Of a stretch of DNA of 12,071 nt, positions 1-9,500 are shown piece after piece. The notes under the pieces were generated by a model that had not been told where the DNA came from, made no database searches, and was given only the letters and a program-made list of their open reading frames with translations. A program made the position numbers and the translations under genes. The DNA comes from DATJWY01 sp035500775 (GTDB taxonomy: Bacteria > Pseudomonadota > Alphaproteobacteria > Acetobacterales > Acetobacteraceae), in contig DATJWY010000309.1 of NCBI GenBank assembly GCA_035500775.1, forward strand, positions 1-12,071, in the 5' to 3' direction. Position 1 is the first letter of the stretch; each line of letters begins with the position of its first letter.

Positions 1-124
1 GCGGCTTCAGGACATCACGAATGAATGCCTCGCAAGCCGCGATAATCGCCCGCTTCTCCGCCTCGTCCGGCAGCGCCGGCCGGGGGGCGCGCGCTGCCTG
101 CATCCATTGCTTCTTTCGGGCCAT
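1..124 (-). CDS. N-terminal fragment of a small hypothetical protein (runs off the left edge)
   Basis: An open minus-strand frame of 41 codons begins with ATG at 124 and continues past base 1 without a stop. The start is supported by an AAGGA-type ribosome binding site just upstream (CAAGGAT directly before the ATG). The protein begins MARKKQWMQ, has a basic and proline-rich stretch, then an amphipathic helix ending in ACEAFIRDVLKP. That helix resembles the N-terminal part of DUF3024-type proteins of unknown function, but this is from memory and rests on few residues. No function can be assigned. The gene points away from the phospholipase gene's 3' end only in the sense of being next on the same strand; a repeat-filled gap of about 200 nt separates them, so it is probably a separate unit. 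Confidence 0.55.
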   Translation of the reverse strand, partial: MARKKQWMQAARAPRPALPDEAEKRAIIAACEAFIRDVLKP

Positions 125-177
125 ATCCTTGATCCGTGTCCGCCGATCTTGAGCCTTATCCCACGGGACTCGCCAAG

Positions 178-291
178 GCCAGGGGCTCTGCCCCTGAACC
201 CCGCCAAAGGCAAGCCTTTGGAATCCATTACTTAAGTATTGGGGGTCTGGGGCCGTACGGCCCCAGCGGGTCCAGGGCAGAGCCCTGGCCT
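178..291. repeat. Composite inverted pair of two-hairpin intergenic repeats (BIME-like)
   Basis: This gap holds two facing repeat units. The left unit has hairpins CAGGGGC/GCCCCTG (180-186 with 190-196, loop TCT) and CCAAAGGC/GCCTTTGG (204-211 with 214-221). The right unit, inverted, has a perfect 20-bp palindrome at 247-266 (arms CTGGGGCC and GGCCCCAG around GTAC) and CCAGGGC/GCCCTGG (272-278 with 282-288). A perfect palindrome TACTTAAGTA (229-238) lies exactly between them. The inner stems differ between the two units (CCAAAGGC versus CTGGGGCC), so two subtypes are joined head to head. Related copies lie at 10966-11158 and 12016-12071. Transcripts of the phospholipase gene would read into this structure, which may protect or terminate their 3' ends, but there is no U-run. 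Confidence 0.85.
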
Positions 292-329
292 TTCTCGACC
301 GATCAAGATGTACGGCGGCTGGCGTCAGC

Positions 330-1505
330 TCAACGAGCTGCCGCCGCCTCGGGGTTTGTGATCTCATGGACGACCACGCCGGACATGGGATTCTCGCTGT
401 TCTCCCAGGGCCTTTCGGCCAGCGCGCGCGACGCATCGGCATACCCTGCCTGCCAGCGGGTCCGGATCCCGGCCGAGGTGAAGTCGATATCTCTCGTCTG
501 ATACTGGTCCTCGTTACGTGGCGCGTAGAGTTGAACGAAGTGCATGACCGTATGGCAACCATAGGCGCAAAGGTTCCGGACTTCCGGCGTATCCCGCTCC
601 TGGGGCGGCAATAGCTCGGCAAGTTTCCGGATGATGTGGCGCAGGCGATGGATCTGCTCATGGCGCGCGATATGGCTGGCGATCCGGCTCGAATACTGGA
701 TTTCCTTCTGGCGGCCGAGAACCTGCCAAATACTTTCAGGCTCCGGGCCGACCGGGTTCCATAAATGCACGGCGAACACGACGGAGTTTCGGCGGGGATT
801 GTCGTCGAACACGACTTCCATGGGGGTGTTCGAATAGACGCCGCCGTCCCAGTAAATCTCATCCTCGATCCGCACGCCGGGAAAGGCGGGCGGCAGGGCG
901 GATGAGGCCAGCACGTGTTCGAGCCCGATCGCCCTGTCCCGGCTATCGAAATAGATCATTTCCCCGTTCCGGATCTTCACCGCGCCAACCGTGAAGCGCG
1001 TCGAAGCTGCCTTGAGGCGCTCAAGATCGACAAGTCCCATGAGCGTGTCCGCGAGCGCGGCCACCGAGTACAGCGCGGCGCGATCCACGCCGACCGGGGC
1101 GAGCAGGCCTAGCCACGCATAGAAATTCGGCGAAAAGAACCCCGGGACCCCCTCCAGGATCGTCTCCGCGCTGGCCAGCGCGCTCTGGAACTGGGGCCAT
1201 AACAGTCCCACGCCGCCGGAGAGGCCCCGATATTCGATATGGTGCCAAAAGGCCCGCAACCTGTCCATTCTGCGGGCTGGCTCATTCCCCGCGATAATCG
1301 CGCCGTTGATCGCGCCGATCGAGGTCCCGATGACCCAATCGGGTTCGATCCCCGCTTCATGCAGGGCCTCATAAACACCGGCCTGATAGGCGCCGAGCGC
1401 GCCGCCGCCCTGAAAAGCGAGAACGACCTGACCGGGCAGCTTCGCCGCGGAGACCTGTGAGGTATCGCAGGGCTCTTGCGCCCCCGTCACCGTCTCTTTC
1501 GTCAT
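330..1505 (-). CDS. Patatin-like phospholipase family protein (with DUF3734-type C-terminal region)
   Basis: This 391-residue protein is a predicted serine acyl hydrolase acting on phospholipid or other acyl esters. The patatin fold signatures are all present: the oxyanion loop QGGGALG at residues 32-38, the nucleophile elbow GTSIG at 60-64 with Ser62, and the catalytic dyad aspartate in WDGG, Asp220. The C-terminal half, including a helical stretch around YSSRIASHIARHEQIHRLRH, resembles the DUF3734 extension found on many proteobacterial patatin-like proteins. No signal peptide or membrane segment is evident, so it is probably cytosolic or peripheral. The ATG at 1505 has a strong ribosome binding site, GGGAGGT at 1512-1518, about six bases upstream. 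It lies 49 nt downstream of the antiporter gene on the same strand, so cotranscription is likely. The exact lipid substrate cannot be read from sequence. Confidence 0.93.
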   Translation of the reverse strand: MTKETVTGAQEPCDTSQVSAAKLPGQVVLAFQGGGALGAYQAGVYEALHEAGIEPDWVIGTSIGAINGAIIAGNEPARRMDRLRAFWHHIEYRGLSGGVGLLWPQFQSALASAETILEGVPGFFSPNFYAWLGLLAPVGVDRAALYSVAALADTLMGLVDLERLKAASTRFTVGAVKIRNGEMIYFDSRDRAIGLEHVLASSALPPAFPGVRIEDEIYWDGGVYSNTPMEVVFDDNPRRNSVVFAVHLWNPVGPEPESIWQVLGRQKEIQYSSRIASHIARHEQIHRLRHIIRKLAELLPPQERDTPEVRNLCAYGCHTVMHFVQLYAPRNEDQYQTRDIDFTSAGIRTRWQAGYADASRALAERPWENSENPMSGVVVHEITNPEAAAAR

Positions 1506-1554
1506 TTCCAGACCTCCCTTATCGCCCCTTCGCTGACGACGGCGGCCGCCGGTA

Positions 1555-3342
1555 TCACTCCGCCTCGCCGGCGTCGCCGGGCTGTTTCTCGCGGTCGGCT
1601 TCGAACAGCGCCTTGAGTTCCTCCGCCGCCTGCTGCGTGCTCTGGATCAACCGCACCTCGTCGCTGGCGATGGCGTAGGTCGCGAACATCGTGCGCTCGT
1701 CGTGCTCCCGGAACAGCTCGATGGCGCGGCGCGCCGAGTCCGGCGGCACGTCGAGTGTCTCCAGCACCATCTCGGTCAGGCGCAGGCTGGAGAAAAACGT
1801 CTCCCGGACGATGCCGGCGATACCGATCCCCATGAGCGAATGCGCGTGCCGCCGGTTCCGTGCCCGCGCGTAGATCGTCAGATGCCGGAAATGGCGCTTC
1901 GCCATCTCGGCCACCATCCGGGTTTCGTCCAGGTCGTCCAGGGCGATGACGAGCACCCGCGCCGTCTCGGCGCCGGCCGCGCGCATGACCTCGACACGCG
2001 CCGGATTGCCGAAATAGACCTTGTTGCCGAAGCGGCGAACCACCTCGACATGCGCGGCATCCTTGTCGAGCGCGGTGAACGGGATGCGCTGCATGGTCAG
2101 CACCCGGCCGACGACCTGGCCGACGCGCCCGAAGCCGCAGATGATGACGGGGGCGGGCGGCTCGTCGATCTGGTCGGTGGCCGGCGGCTCCTTGCGGGGT
2201 TCGAGACGCGGGATGAGCAGCCGCTCCGAAACCGCGAACAGGACCGGCGTCACGGCCATGGACAGCGCGATCACCAGGGTCGCGAGATCGGCCTGCGCCC
2301 GCGTCAGGGCGCCGCTGGCGACCGCCGCCCCGAACAGGACGAAGCTGAATTCACTGCCCTCGGCCAAGGCGAGGCCGAAGCGCGCCGCGCTCGCGGCGCT
2401 CTTCCGCCGGATGAGCCCGAGCGGAAAGGCGACGGCGATCTTGACCGCGACCAGGAGCGCGACGGCAGCGGCGACGATGGCCGGAAACCGCGCGGCCAGA
2501 TCGAGATTGGCCGACATGCCGACCGACATGAAGAAGAAGCCGAGCAGCAATCCCTTGAAGGGCTCGATATCGGCCTGCAATTCATGCCGGTATTCCGAAT
2601 CCGATACCATGACGCCGGCCATGAAGGCGCCGAGCGACATGGACAGCCCGGCCCAGTTGGCCAGCGCCGCCGTGCCGACCACCAGCAGCAAGGCCGTCGC
2701 CGTGAAGACCTCCGGCGTTTTCGTCAGGCCGACAACGCGGAAGAGCGGCCGGACGAGAACGCTGCCGCCGATCAGGATGACGGCGATCACAGCGACGCCG
2801 CGCGCCACCTCCATCCAGGGGAGATGGGACGGAAGATCGGCCCCGGACAAGAGCGGGAGCAGGGCGGCCAGGGGGATGAAGGCCATGTCCTGAAACAGCA
2901 GGACGGCGAAACCGTCCCGCCCGGCGGTGGAGCCGAGCAGGTTCCGCTCGGCGAGCATCGGCAGGACGATGGCCGTCGAGGACAGCGCCAGCCCCGCCCC
3001 GAGCACCGCCGCGCCTCCCCACGCGACGCCCGCCAGGTGGATGAGCCCCGCGAGAACCAGCGCGCTCGGCACCATCTGGCCGAGGCCGAGACCGAACACC
3101 ACCCGGCGGAGAATCCAGAGCCTGTGCGGCCGCAAGTCCAGGCCGATCAGGAACAGGAGCATGATGACGCCGAGTGCCGCGACCTCGGCGATCTGTTCCA
3201 CATTGGTGACCAGGCGCAGCCCGGCTGGACCAATGATCACACCCGCGACGAGGTAACCAAGAATGCTGCCGAATCCCAACCAGCGAGAAATGGGAACGGC
3301 AATCGCGGTTGCTCCCAGCAATGCGACCAGCGTTTCGAGCAT
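1555..3342 (-). CDS. KefB/KefC-like monovalent cation:proton antiporter (CPA2 family) with RCK domain
   Basis: This 595-residue inner-membrane protein is full length for the Kef group (E. coli KefB and KefC are about 600-620 residues). Residues 1-375 form the hydrophobic Na+/H+ exchanger-type domain. Family signatures include GYLVAGVIIGP (29-39), SSTAIVLP (121-128), the QD pair at 151-152, and the Kef-type stretch around HELQADIEPFKGLLLG (253-268). Residues 399-515 are a cytosolic TrkA-N/RCK domain with the nucleotide-binding loop GFGRVG (403-408) and an acidic strand end at Asp426/Asp428. The family exports K+ in exchange for H+, often under thiol or nucleotide control. Whether this member responds to glutathione is unknown, and no KefF/KefG-type ancillary gene is adjacent. 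The ATG at 3342 follows a GGGGAAG ribosome binding site. It is the first gene of a probable two-gene unit with the phospholipase and is divergent from the adhesin. Confidence 0.93.
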   Translation of the reverse strand: MLETLVALLGATAIAVPISRWLGFGSILGYLVAGVIIGPAGLRLVTNVEQIAEVAALGVIMLLFLIGLDLRPHRLWILRRVVFGLGLGQMVPSALVLAGLIHLAGVAWGGAAVLGAGLALSSTAIVLPMLAERNLLGSTAGRDGFAVLLFQDMAFIPLAALLPLLSGADLPSHLPWMEVARGVAVIAVILIGGSVLVRPLFRVVGLTKTPEVFTATALLLVVGTAALANWAGLSMSLGAFMAGVMVSDSEYRHELQADIEPFKGLLLGFFFMSVGMSANLDLAARFPAIVAAAVALLVAVKIAVAFPLGLIRRKSAASAARFGLALAEGSEFSFVLFGAAVASGALTRAQADLATLVIALSMAVTPVLFAVSERLLIPRLEPRKEPPATDQIDEPPAPVIICGFGRVGQVVGRVLTMQRIPFTALDKDAAHVEVVRRFGNKVYFGNPARVEVMRAAGAETARVLVIALDDLDETRMVAEMAKRHFRHLTIYARARNRRHAHSLMGIGIAGIVRETFFSSLRLTEMVLETLDVPPDSARRAIELFREHDERTMFATYAIASDEVRLIQSTQQAAEELKALFEADREKQPGDAGEAE

Positions 3343-3492
3343 CAGACTTCCCCATCCGGTCCGTGCATCACGCCATCAGAACGCCGGAGCATGCGCGTTC
3401 GCTCCCGACGATCGCGCGATCCGTCCTTGGTTGCCAGCGCGTTGCGCGTAATTCGTGCGCTTCGTTGCCCCAACACGCTTAAGTTGTGTTGT

Positions 3493-3502
3493 GCAACGTT
3501 GC
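3493..3502. promoter_or_regulatory. Perfect 10-bp palindrome, candidate operator in the divergent intergenic region
   Basis: GCAACGTTGC is perfectly self-complementary; one further G-C pair is possible after one mismatch on each side. It lies just upstream of the AT-rich block and candidate -35 element of the adhesin promoter, between two divergent genes, a typical place for a dimeric regulator to bind. No regulator gene is adjacent and I do not recognise the site, so this is a position-based suggestion only. Confidence 0.3.
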
Positions 3503-3507
3503 GCTGC

Positions 3508-3552
3508 AAAAATCTTTTTTTATTGACGCAAAGCGTTTCGTGGCCGTAAAGG
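3508..3552 (+). promoter_or_regulatory. Candidate sigma-70-type promoter for the giant adhesin gene
   Basis: In otherwise very GC-rich DNA there is an AT block, AAAAATCTTTTTTTA (3508-3522), directly followed by TTGACG (3523-3528), five of six matches to a -35 hexamer. The AT block is placed like an UP element. At 17-18 nt spacing lies only a weak -10 candidate, TAAAGG (3547-3552). Transcription from here would give a leader of about 40 nt before the adhesin ATG. The -35 and AT block are convincing; the -10 is poor, so an activator may be needed or the real start may differ. Confidence 0.4.
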
Positions 3553-3557
3553 AACGC

Positions 3558-3577
3558 GGCCTGCCAAGGCCTGCCAA
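3558..3577 (+). repeat. Perfect tandem 10-bp duplication in the adhesin leader
   Basis: GGCCTGCCAA occurs twice in direct succession (3558-3567 and 3568-3577), followed by an A-run and then the ribosome binding site GAGGGG (3584-3589), eight bases before the ATG. Copy-number change by slippage would shift the spacing between the candidate promoter and the ribosome binding site. Confidence 0.7.
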
Positions 3578-3597
3578 AAAAATGAGGGGCGTCCGCC

Positions 3598-6500
3598 ATG
3601 ACCGCGAAACCCGTTGTCGATTTCGCCGCTGGCGATTCCGGTTCGCGGTCCAGCTTCCTGGGAAGCACCACCACGCTCGACCTGGTGTTCAGCAACCAGG
3701 GCGCCCCCGGCGACACGGGCTACAGCCCGTATATCGACTTCACCCTGCCCACCGGCAATAACGGCCTCTCGTTCCAGGGCGCGACCTTCCTCGACAACCC
3801 GCTGACCACGCAGGTGTTGAGCAATGCCGGCGGCACGGAGACGGTACGGATCCTCCTGCCCTTCGGCAGCTATCAGGCCGGCCAGACCCCGGCGGACATC
3901 CAGGCGACGCTCGGCGTCGGCCCGGCCGCGACGGTCGGCGCCGCCCTCGGCGTCTCCGCCACCTCAGGCTTCCTGCTCGGCAACTCGCCATTGGCCGGCG
4001 GCAGTCCGCCCATCACCCAGGCAACCCCGAACACCTACACGCTGCAGCCCTCGGTGCTGCAACTCCTCACCTCCTATCTCGGCCCCGAGCAGGAGGCGAT
4101 CAGCGGCACCGCCGGCCCCACCGTGCCGAGCCAGATCTGGAAGACCACGGCGGCGATCGCCTTCAACCAGGTGGTCGCCAACCTGACGCTGACCGACCCG
4201 CTGCCGAACGGCGCCACCGCCACGCAGGTGACGCTGAGCGACGGCAACGGCCATAGCTGGACCTACAGCTACGACCCGGCGACCGGCACGCTCGCCGCCG
4301 CCGCGACGAACGCCGCCGGCGCGCCCCCCGTCGTCGCGGCGCCCACCGGCGCCGGTCCGTGGATCTGGTTCGACGCGGTGAACAACCTGATCGTCGCCAA
4401 TTTCGGCACGGTCACCGGCCAGGCGACGGACAGCAACGTCACCGGCCCGTCGATCGCGACGCAATTCGTCCTCGGCCCGTGGCAGACGCTCGGCCATGGC
4501 GAGACCTCGGCGACCGCCGCCACCGCCGACCTGACCGTGACCGACACCCTGCCCTTCGGTGGCACGGCGCAGAATTTCACCCTGACCGGCCCGGATGGCA
4601 GCGTCTGGGTCTATTCCGTCAGCAACGGCGTGGTTTCGCTCAGCTCCGGCAACGCAGCCACCGCCCCGGCCATCGGTAGCGCCGCCGGCGCTACCGGCGC
4701 GCGCTGGGTCTGGTACGATCAGGCGAACGGCAAGATCGTCGCCGATTTCGGCGCCGCCAGCGCCGGGCAGGTCGGCAAGATCGACGCCTATGTCAGCGGC
4801 GGCCAGGCGCAGCCGGTCGCGGGCTTCGTGTCGCAGACGGTCGCGAGCGGCCAGTCCGCCAGCGTCACGCTGGTGGATCAGCTCGCTGGCGGCGCGCAGG
4901 CGAGCGGTTTTGTCCTGCACTGGAACGGCCTCGACTACGCCTATGACGTCGCCGCCAACGGCACGGTGACGGCGCGCGCGGGCAACCCGGCCGGCGGCCC
5001 CGCCATCGGCACGGGCAGCGGCGGCACGGGCGGCAGCGCCGGCGCCACGATCTGGTACGACGCGGCGAACAGCCGCATCATCGCCAGCCTCGGCGCGGTT
5101 TCCGGCGGCACCGCCGGCCAGACCGTCTCGCTCGCCGCGACCGAAACCGGCGGCACGCTGCTCGACACGGCGAATCCGGAAAACGTCGCGCTGACCTATA
5201 GCCCCGGCGCAAGCGGCGCCTGGGCCTCGGCCAGCGGCTCGGTCGCCATCAGCGCCGGCGCGCCGCCGGATGCGGGCATCGCGGACGGCGCCAACAGCGT
5301 CACCGCCAAGCCCTTCGCGGTGCAGAAATGGGTGACGCCGGAATCCAGCCTGATCCCGGGCCACCTGCTCGACTGGTCGGTGCGCGCGGAAATCGGCTCG
5401 GCCTACGATGTCTCGCATCTCGTCGTCACCGACACGCTGAGCGACGGCCAGACCTTCGATGCCGGCGCGGCGCCGACCCTGACCATCCATGACCAGGGCC
5501 AAACCTACACCATCGCCTTCACCGGCGCGGCCTCCGGCGACTACACGGTCGGCCCCAAGGACGCGTCGGGCCAGACGACGATCGTCTTCAACGTGTCGCA
5601 GGCGATGCTGGATGACGGGCTCGGCTTCGGCGACCTGAACACCGGGGGCGCGGTGCCCGGCACCGCCGATTTCACCCTCGGCTTCAAATCCTCGATCGAC
5701 CCGGTCTATGTCGGCGGCACCCAGGGCTATATCGACCCGGTCATCGAGCAAGGCGACGCGATCGGCAACCAGGTGACCGCGAGCGGCGTGCTGCCGAATG
5801 GCTGGGCGGTGTCCGACGGCTCCTCCGCCGGCGTCGGCCTGCCCACCGGCTCCGCCAGCAAGGCGATCGTCGATGTCAACGGCACGGCGCCGAAGCTCGA
5901 CTCCGCCGGATACGCGCATCTGCAAACCGGCGAGAGCGTCACCTACGAGCTGAAGGCGACGCTGCCGATCGGCAATGCGAGCGATGTCACCCTCGCCGAC
6001 TACCTGCCGCAGCCGGTGCTGAACGCGCTGGAGAGCAACGGTGTCTCGGCGAGCAGCTTCAGCTTCACCGGCGCCACCAGCGGCGTGCCGCAGGCCGGCC
6101 AGATCCAGTGGGGCGGCGCCGATACGTTCCACACCCTGTTCCCCGGCGCGGCGCCGACCGTCACCACGATCGGCAACCTCAACGAATTGCTGCTGGATTT
6201 CGGCGACATCCACCAGGCGGCCTACAAGCCGGTGACGATCGACGTGCTGTTCACCGCCACGGTGACGGACGCGGCCTTCGCCGACAGCCTGCTGCTGACC
6301 AACGAGCTGACCGAGAGCGAGCGCAACTCGCTCGGCGCCCTGTCCCAGTCGAGCGCCATCACGCGCTTCGTCATGGACAGCCCGGCGCTGAAGATCTCGA
6401 AAGGCGTGGTCGCGACCACCGACGCCTTCGCGCAGTTCCAGGGCAGCAAGGGCGGCATCGCCTGGAACGGCATCAACGCCGCCACCGCCTTCAGCGGCAA

Positions 6501-9500
6501 GGTGACGAGCGCGGAACTGGCCGCGACGCCGCTCAACAGCTCGGTGACGAATGTCGGCGCCGGGGAGACGGTGGAATACGCCGTCATCGTGCAGAATCTC
6601 GGCCATGACACGCAGGGCGCGGCCGACATCACCCTCAACGACACGGCGATCCCGGCCGGGCTGTCCCTGGTCGCCGGCTCGATCCGGGTGACGGACGGCG
6701 CCGGCCATGCGCTCGGCTACCAATCCCTCGGCTCCGGTGCGACTGCCGGCCTGTTCGGCGCCGGCATCGAGCTGACCGACGCGAGCGGCGCCAACACCAA
6801 CGTGCTCTCCACCTATGATGCGAACAGCGGCGGCAACGTCGCCGTCATCACCTTCAAGCTCGCGACGGCGTCCACCATCGCCACCCCGGCGACGGTGCTG
6901 CCGGACACCGTGACGCTGACCGGCTTCGCCGACCAGCAGGGCGGGGTGAACCGCATCGCCGCCAACCCGGCCGCGAACGACACCGCCACCGCCTCGGTGC
7001 AGACGGCGACGCCGGTGGTGAGCAAGAGCTTCGTCTCGGCGAGCGCGGGCGATGCGGCGAACGCGCTGAAGATCGGCGAGATCGCCACCTTCACCGTCAC
7101 CTACACGCTGCCCGGCGGCACCGCGAACAACGTCGTGCTGAGCGACGTGCTCGGCAGCGGCCTCACCCTGGTCGGCGCGAAGATCCTCTCGATCGGGCAG
7201 GACATCAGCTACGCCAATAGCGGCACCATCGGCGCTGGCTCGGTCAGCGCGAATGGCAGCTTCGCCCTCGGCAATGTCTCGGTGGCGAGCGACACGCGCG
7301 GCGCCGCCGACCAGATCGTGCTCCAGGTGCAGGAAGTCGCGGCGGGCAGCACCGCGAGCAACGTCGCCGGCGCCGTCCGTACCAACACCGGCAAGATCAC
7401 CGAGACCAACCCCGCGACCGGCGCCAGCAAGAGCTACAGCGCCAGCCAGTCGGTGACGCTCGCGGCGCCGTCGCTCACGCTGGTCAAGCAGGTGGAAGAC
7501 CTCACCACCCGTGGCAGCTACGGCACGTCGATCACCGCCAATGCCGGCGACACGCTGCAATACGACATCCGGCTGACCAACGCCGCCGGCGCCGCCACCG
7601 CCTACAGCGTGACGCTCCAGGACCTGCTGAACCAGTTCGGCCTGGACGCCCAGGGCAACCCGAACGTGACGCTGGTCGCCGGCTCCGCCGTCGTCACCGG
7701 CGGCGGCGGCACCACCCTCGCCGCCCCCGCGGGCGGCGGCGTCGGCGCCACCGTGGCCACCCTCGCCGCCGGGCAGACGGTGGATCTCTCCTTCCGCGCC
7801 GCCCTCTCCGGCCACGCCCTCTACGGCGCGACGCTCGGCAACACCGCGCGCTACACCGCCGACACGCTGCCGACCACCGATGCCGGCTATGCCTGGCACC
7901 GCACGCTGAGCGGCTCGGCCACCGCCAGCGCCACGCTGCCAACGCCGAGCGCGGTGAAGACCTTCATCGCCGGCAGCGATCCGCGCGTGCCGCTCCCCGG
8001 CCTGCAGGTCGGCGAGACCGGCACCTTCACCATCGACGTCACCCTGCCGGCGGGCGACAGCACGGACCTCAAGATCGAGGATCTGCTGCCCAAATCCGGC
8101 GCCACCGCGCTGTTCTCCTATGTCGCCGGCTCGGCGCAGATCGTCGGCATCGATGCGGGCATCACCGCCGGCATCGGCCTCGGCGCCGTGGCGACCAGCC
8201 TCGACGCGGCGAATAACGGCGTGGTGGTCGATCTCGGCCCGGTGCATGCCACCGCCGCCGGCGAGCACATCACGCTCCGCCTCGGCGCGGTGCTGAACAA
8301 CGTGGCGCAGAACACGGCCGGCAGTTCCTGGACCAACGTGGCGACGGTGACCAGCGCCGGCGCCACGGCGCAGACCGCCTCCGCCTCCGGCACCGTGGTC
8401 GCGCCGCGCCTCACCATCGGCAAGAGCACGACCTTCACCACCGGCGCGGCCGGTTCGGTCGCCACCTACACCGTGGTGGTGAAGGACGCCGCTGGCGCCA
8501 CCAACCCGGCCTACAACGTCACCATCGCCGATCCGCTCAGCCCGGGCCTCGTGCTCGTCTCCGGCTCGGAGCGGGTGACTGAAGGCGGCGTGACCGTCAC
8601 CGGCGCCGTGGTCACGGAGAACGGAGGCGGCTTCACCGTCACCGTGCCGCATCTCTATTCCACCGACGCGCCGATCACCCTCACCTATCAGGCGAAGCTC
8701 GCCGACAGCGTGGTGGACGGCGCGACGCTCCGCAACACCGCGACGCTGAGCTACGCCAGCGCGGCCAGCAACGGCGCGACCTATTCCGGCGGCTCGGCCA
8801 GCGCCACGGTCGGCGCGCATCTCACTGATTCCTTCAGCAAGGTTCTGGTCGCCGCCTCCAGTGGCGCCTCGGTGCAAAGCGGTCTCGTCGCCCCTGGCGA
8901 AACCCTCACCTATGATCTGGTGGCGACGCTCGGCCAGGGCACACAGCATCTCGTGCTCTCCGATTTGCTGCCCACGGGGCTCGACTACCTCTCCTCCAGC
9001 GTCGTCTCGCTCGGCAACACCAGCGGCTCGGCGCTGGGCGTGGGCGCCTCCGGCACCGACAGCAATGGCGTCGTCAGTTTCGATTTCGGCAGCGCCGGCC
9101 TCACCAATCCGGGCAGTAGCACCAGCGCCCCGGGCAATCAGGTGGTGGTCGCCGTCACCGCCCAGGTGGACAATGCCGACAAGATCAACCAGGTGCTGAC
9201 CAACACCGGCAAGCTGGTCGCGACCGTGCCGACCAACACCTATGGCGTCACCGCCGGCACCCCGATGCAGACCCTGACCTCGGCCAGCGCGGTCACCGTC
9301 GCCCCGGCGACGATCACCGGCCGCGTGTTCGTCGATGGTCTCTGCGACGGCGTCTATCACATCGGCGACGCCGCGCTGGCGGGCGTCTCCGTCATGTTGC
9401 TGTCCGCGAACGGCACGCCGACCGGGCAGACCACCACCACCGACAGCCAGGGCGCCTACACTTTCGCGAACATCCCCGGCGGCAGCTACGCCGTGAAGTT

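Noticed and set aside
7..228. Short minus-strand frame across the left repeat
   Set aside because: It starts inside the repeat, is Arg-rich, and overlaps the more plausible gene start at 124 that has a ribosome binding site.
326..340. Hairpin CAGCTC-AAC-GAGCTG over the phospholipase stop codon as a terminator
   Set aside because: The 6-bp stem overlaps the stop codon and has no T-run on the minus strand, so it is not a convincing intrinsic terminator.
1702..3549. A 615-codon plus-strand frame opposite the antiporter gene
   Set aside because: It is low-complexity and rich in Arg, Asp and Gln, and it overlaps a clear KefB/KefC-like gene; it is a codon-bias shadow.
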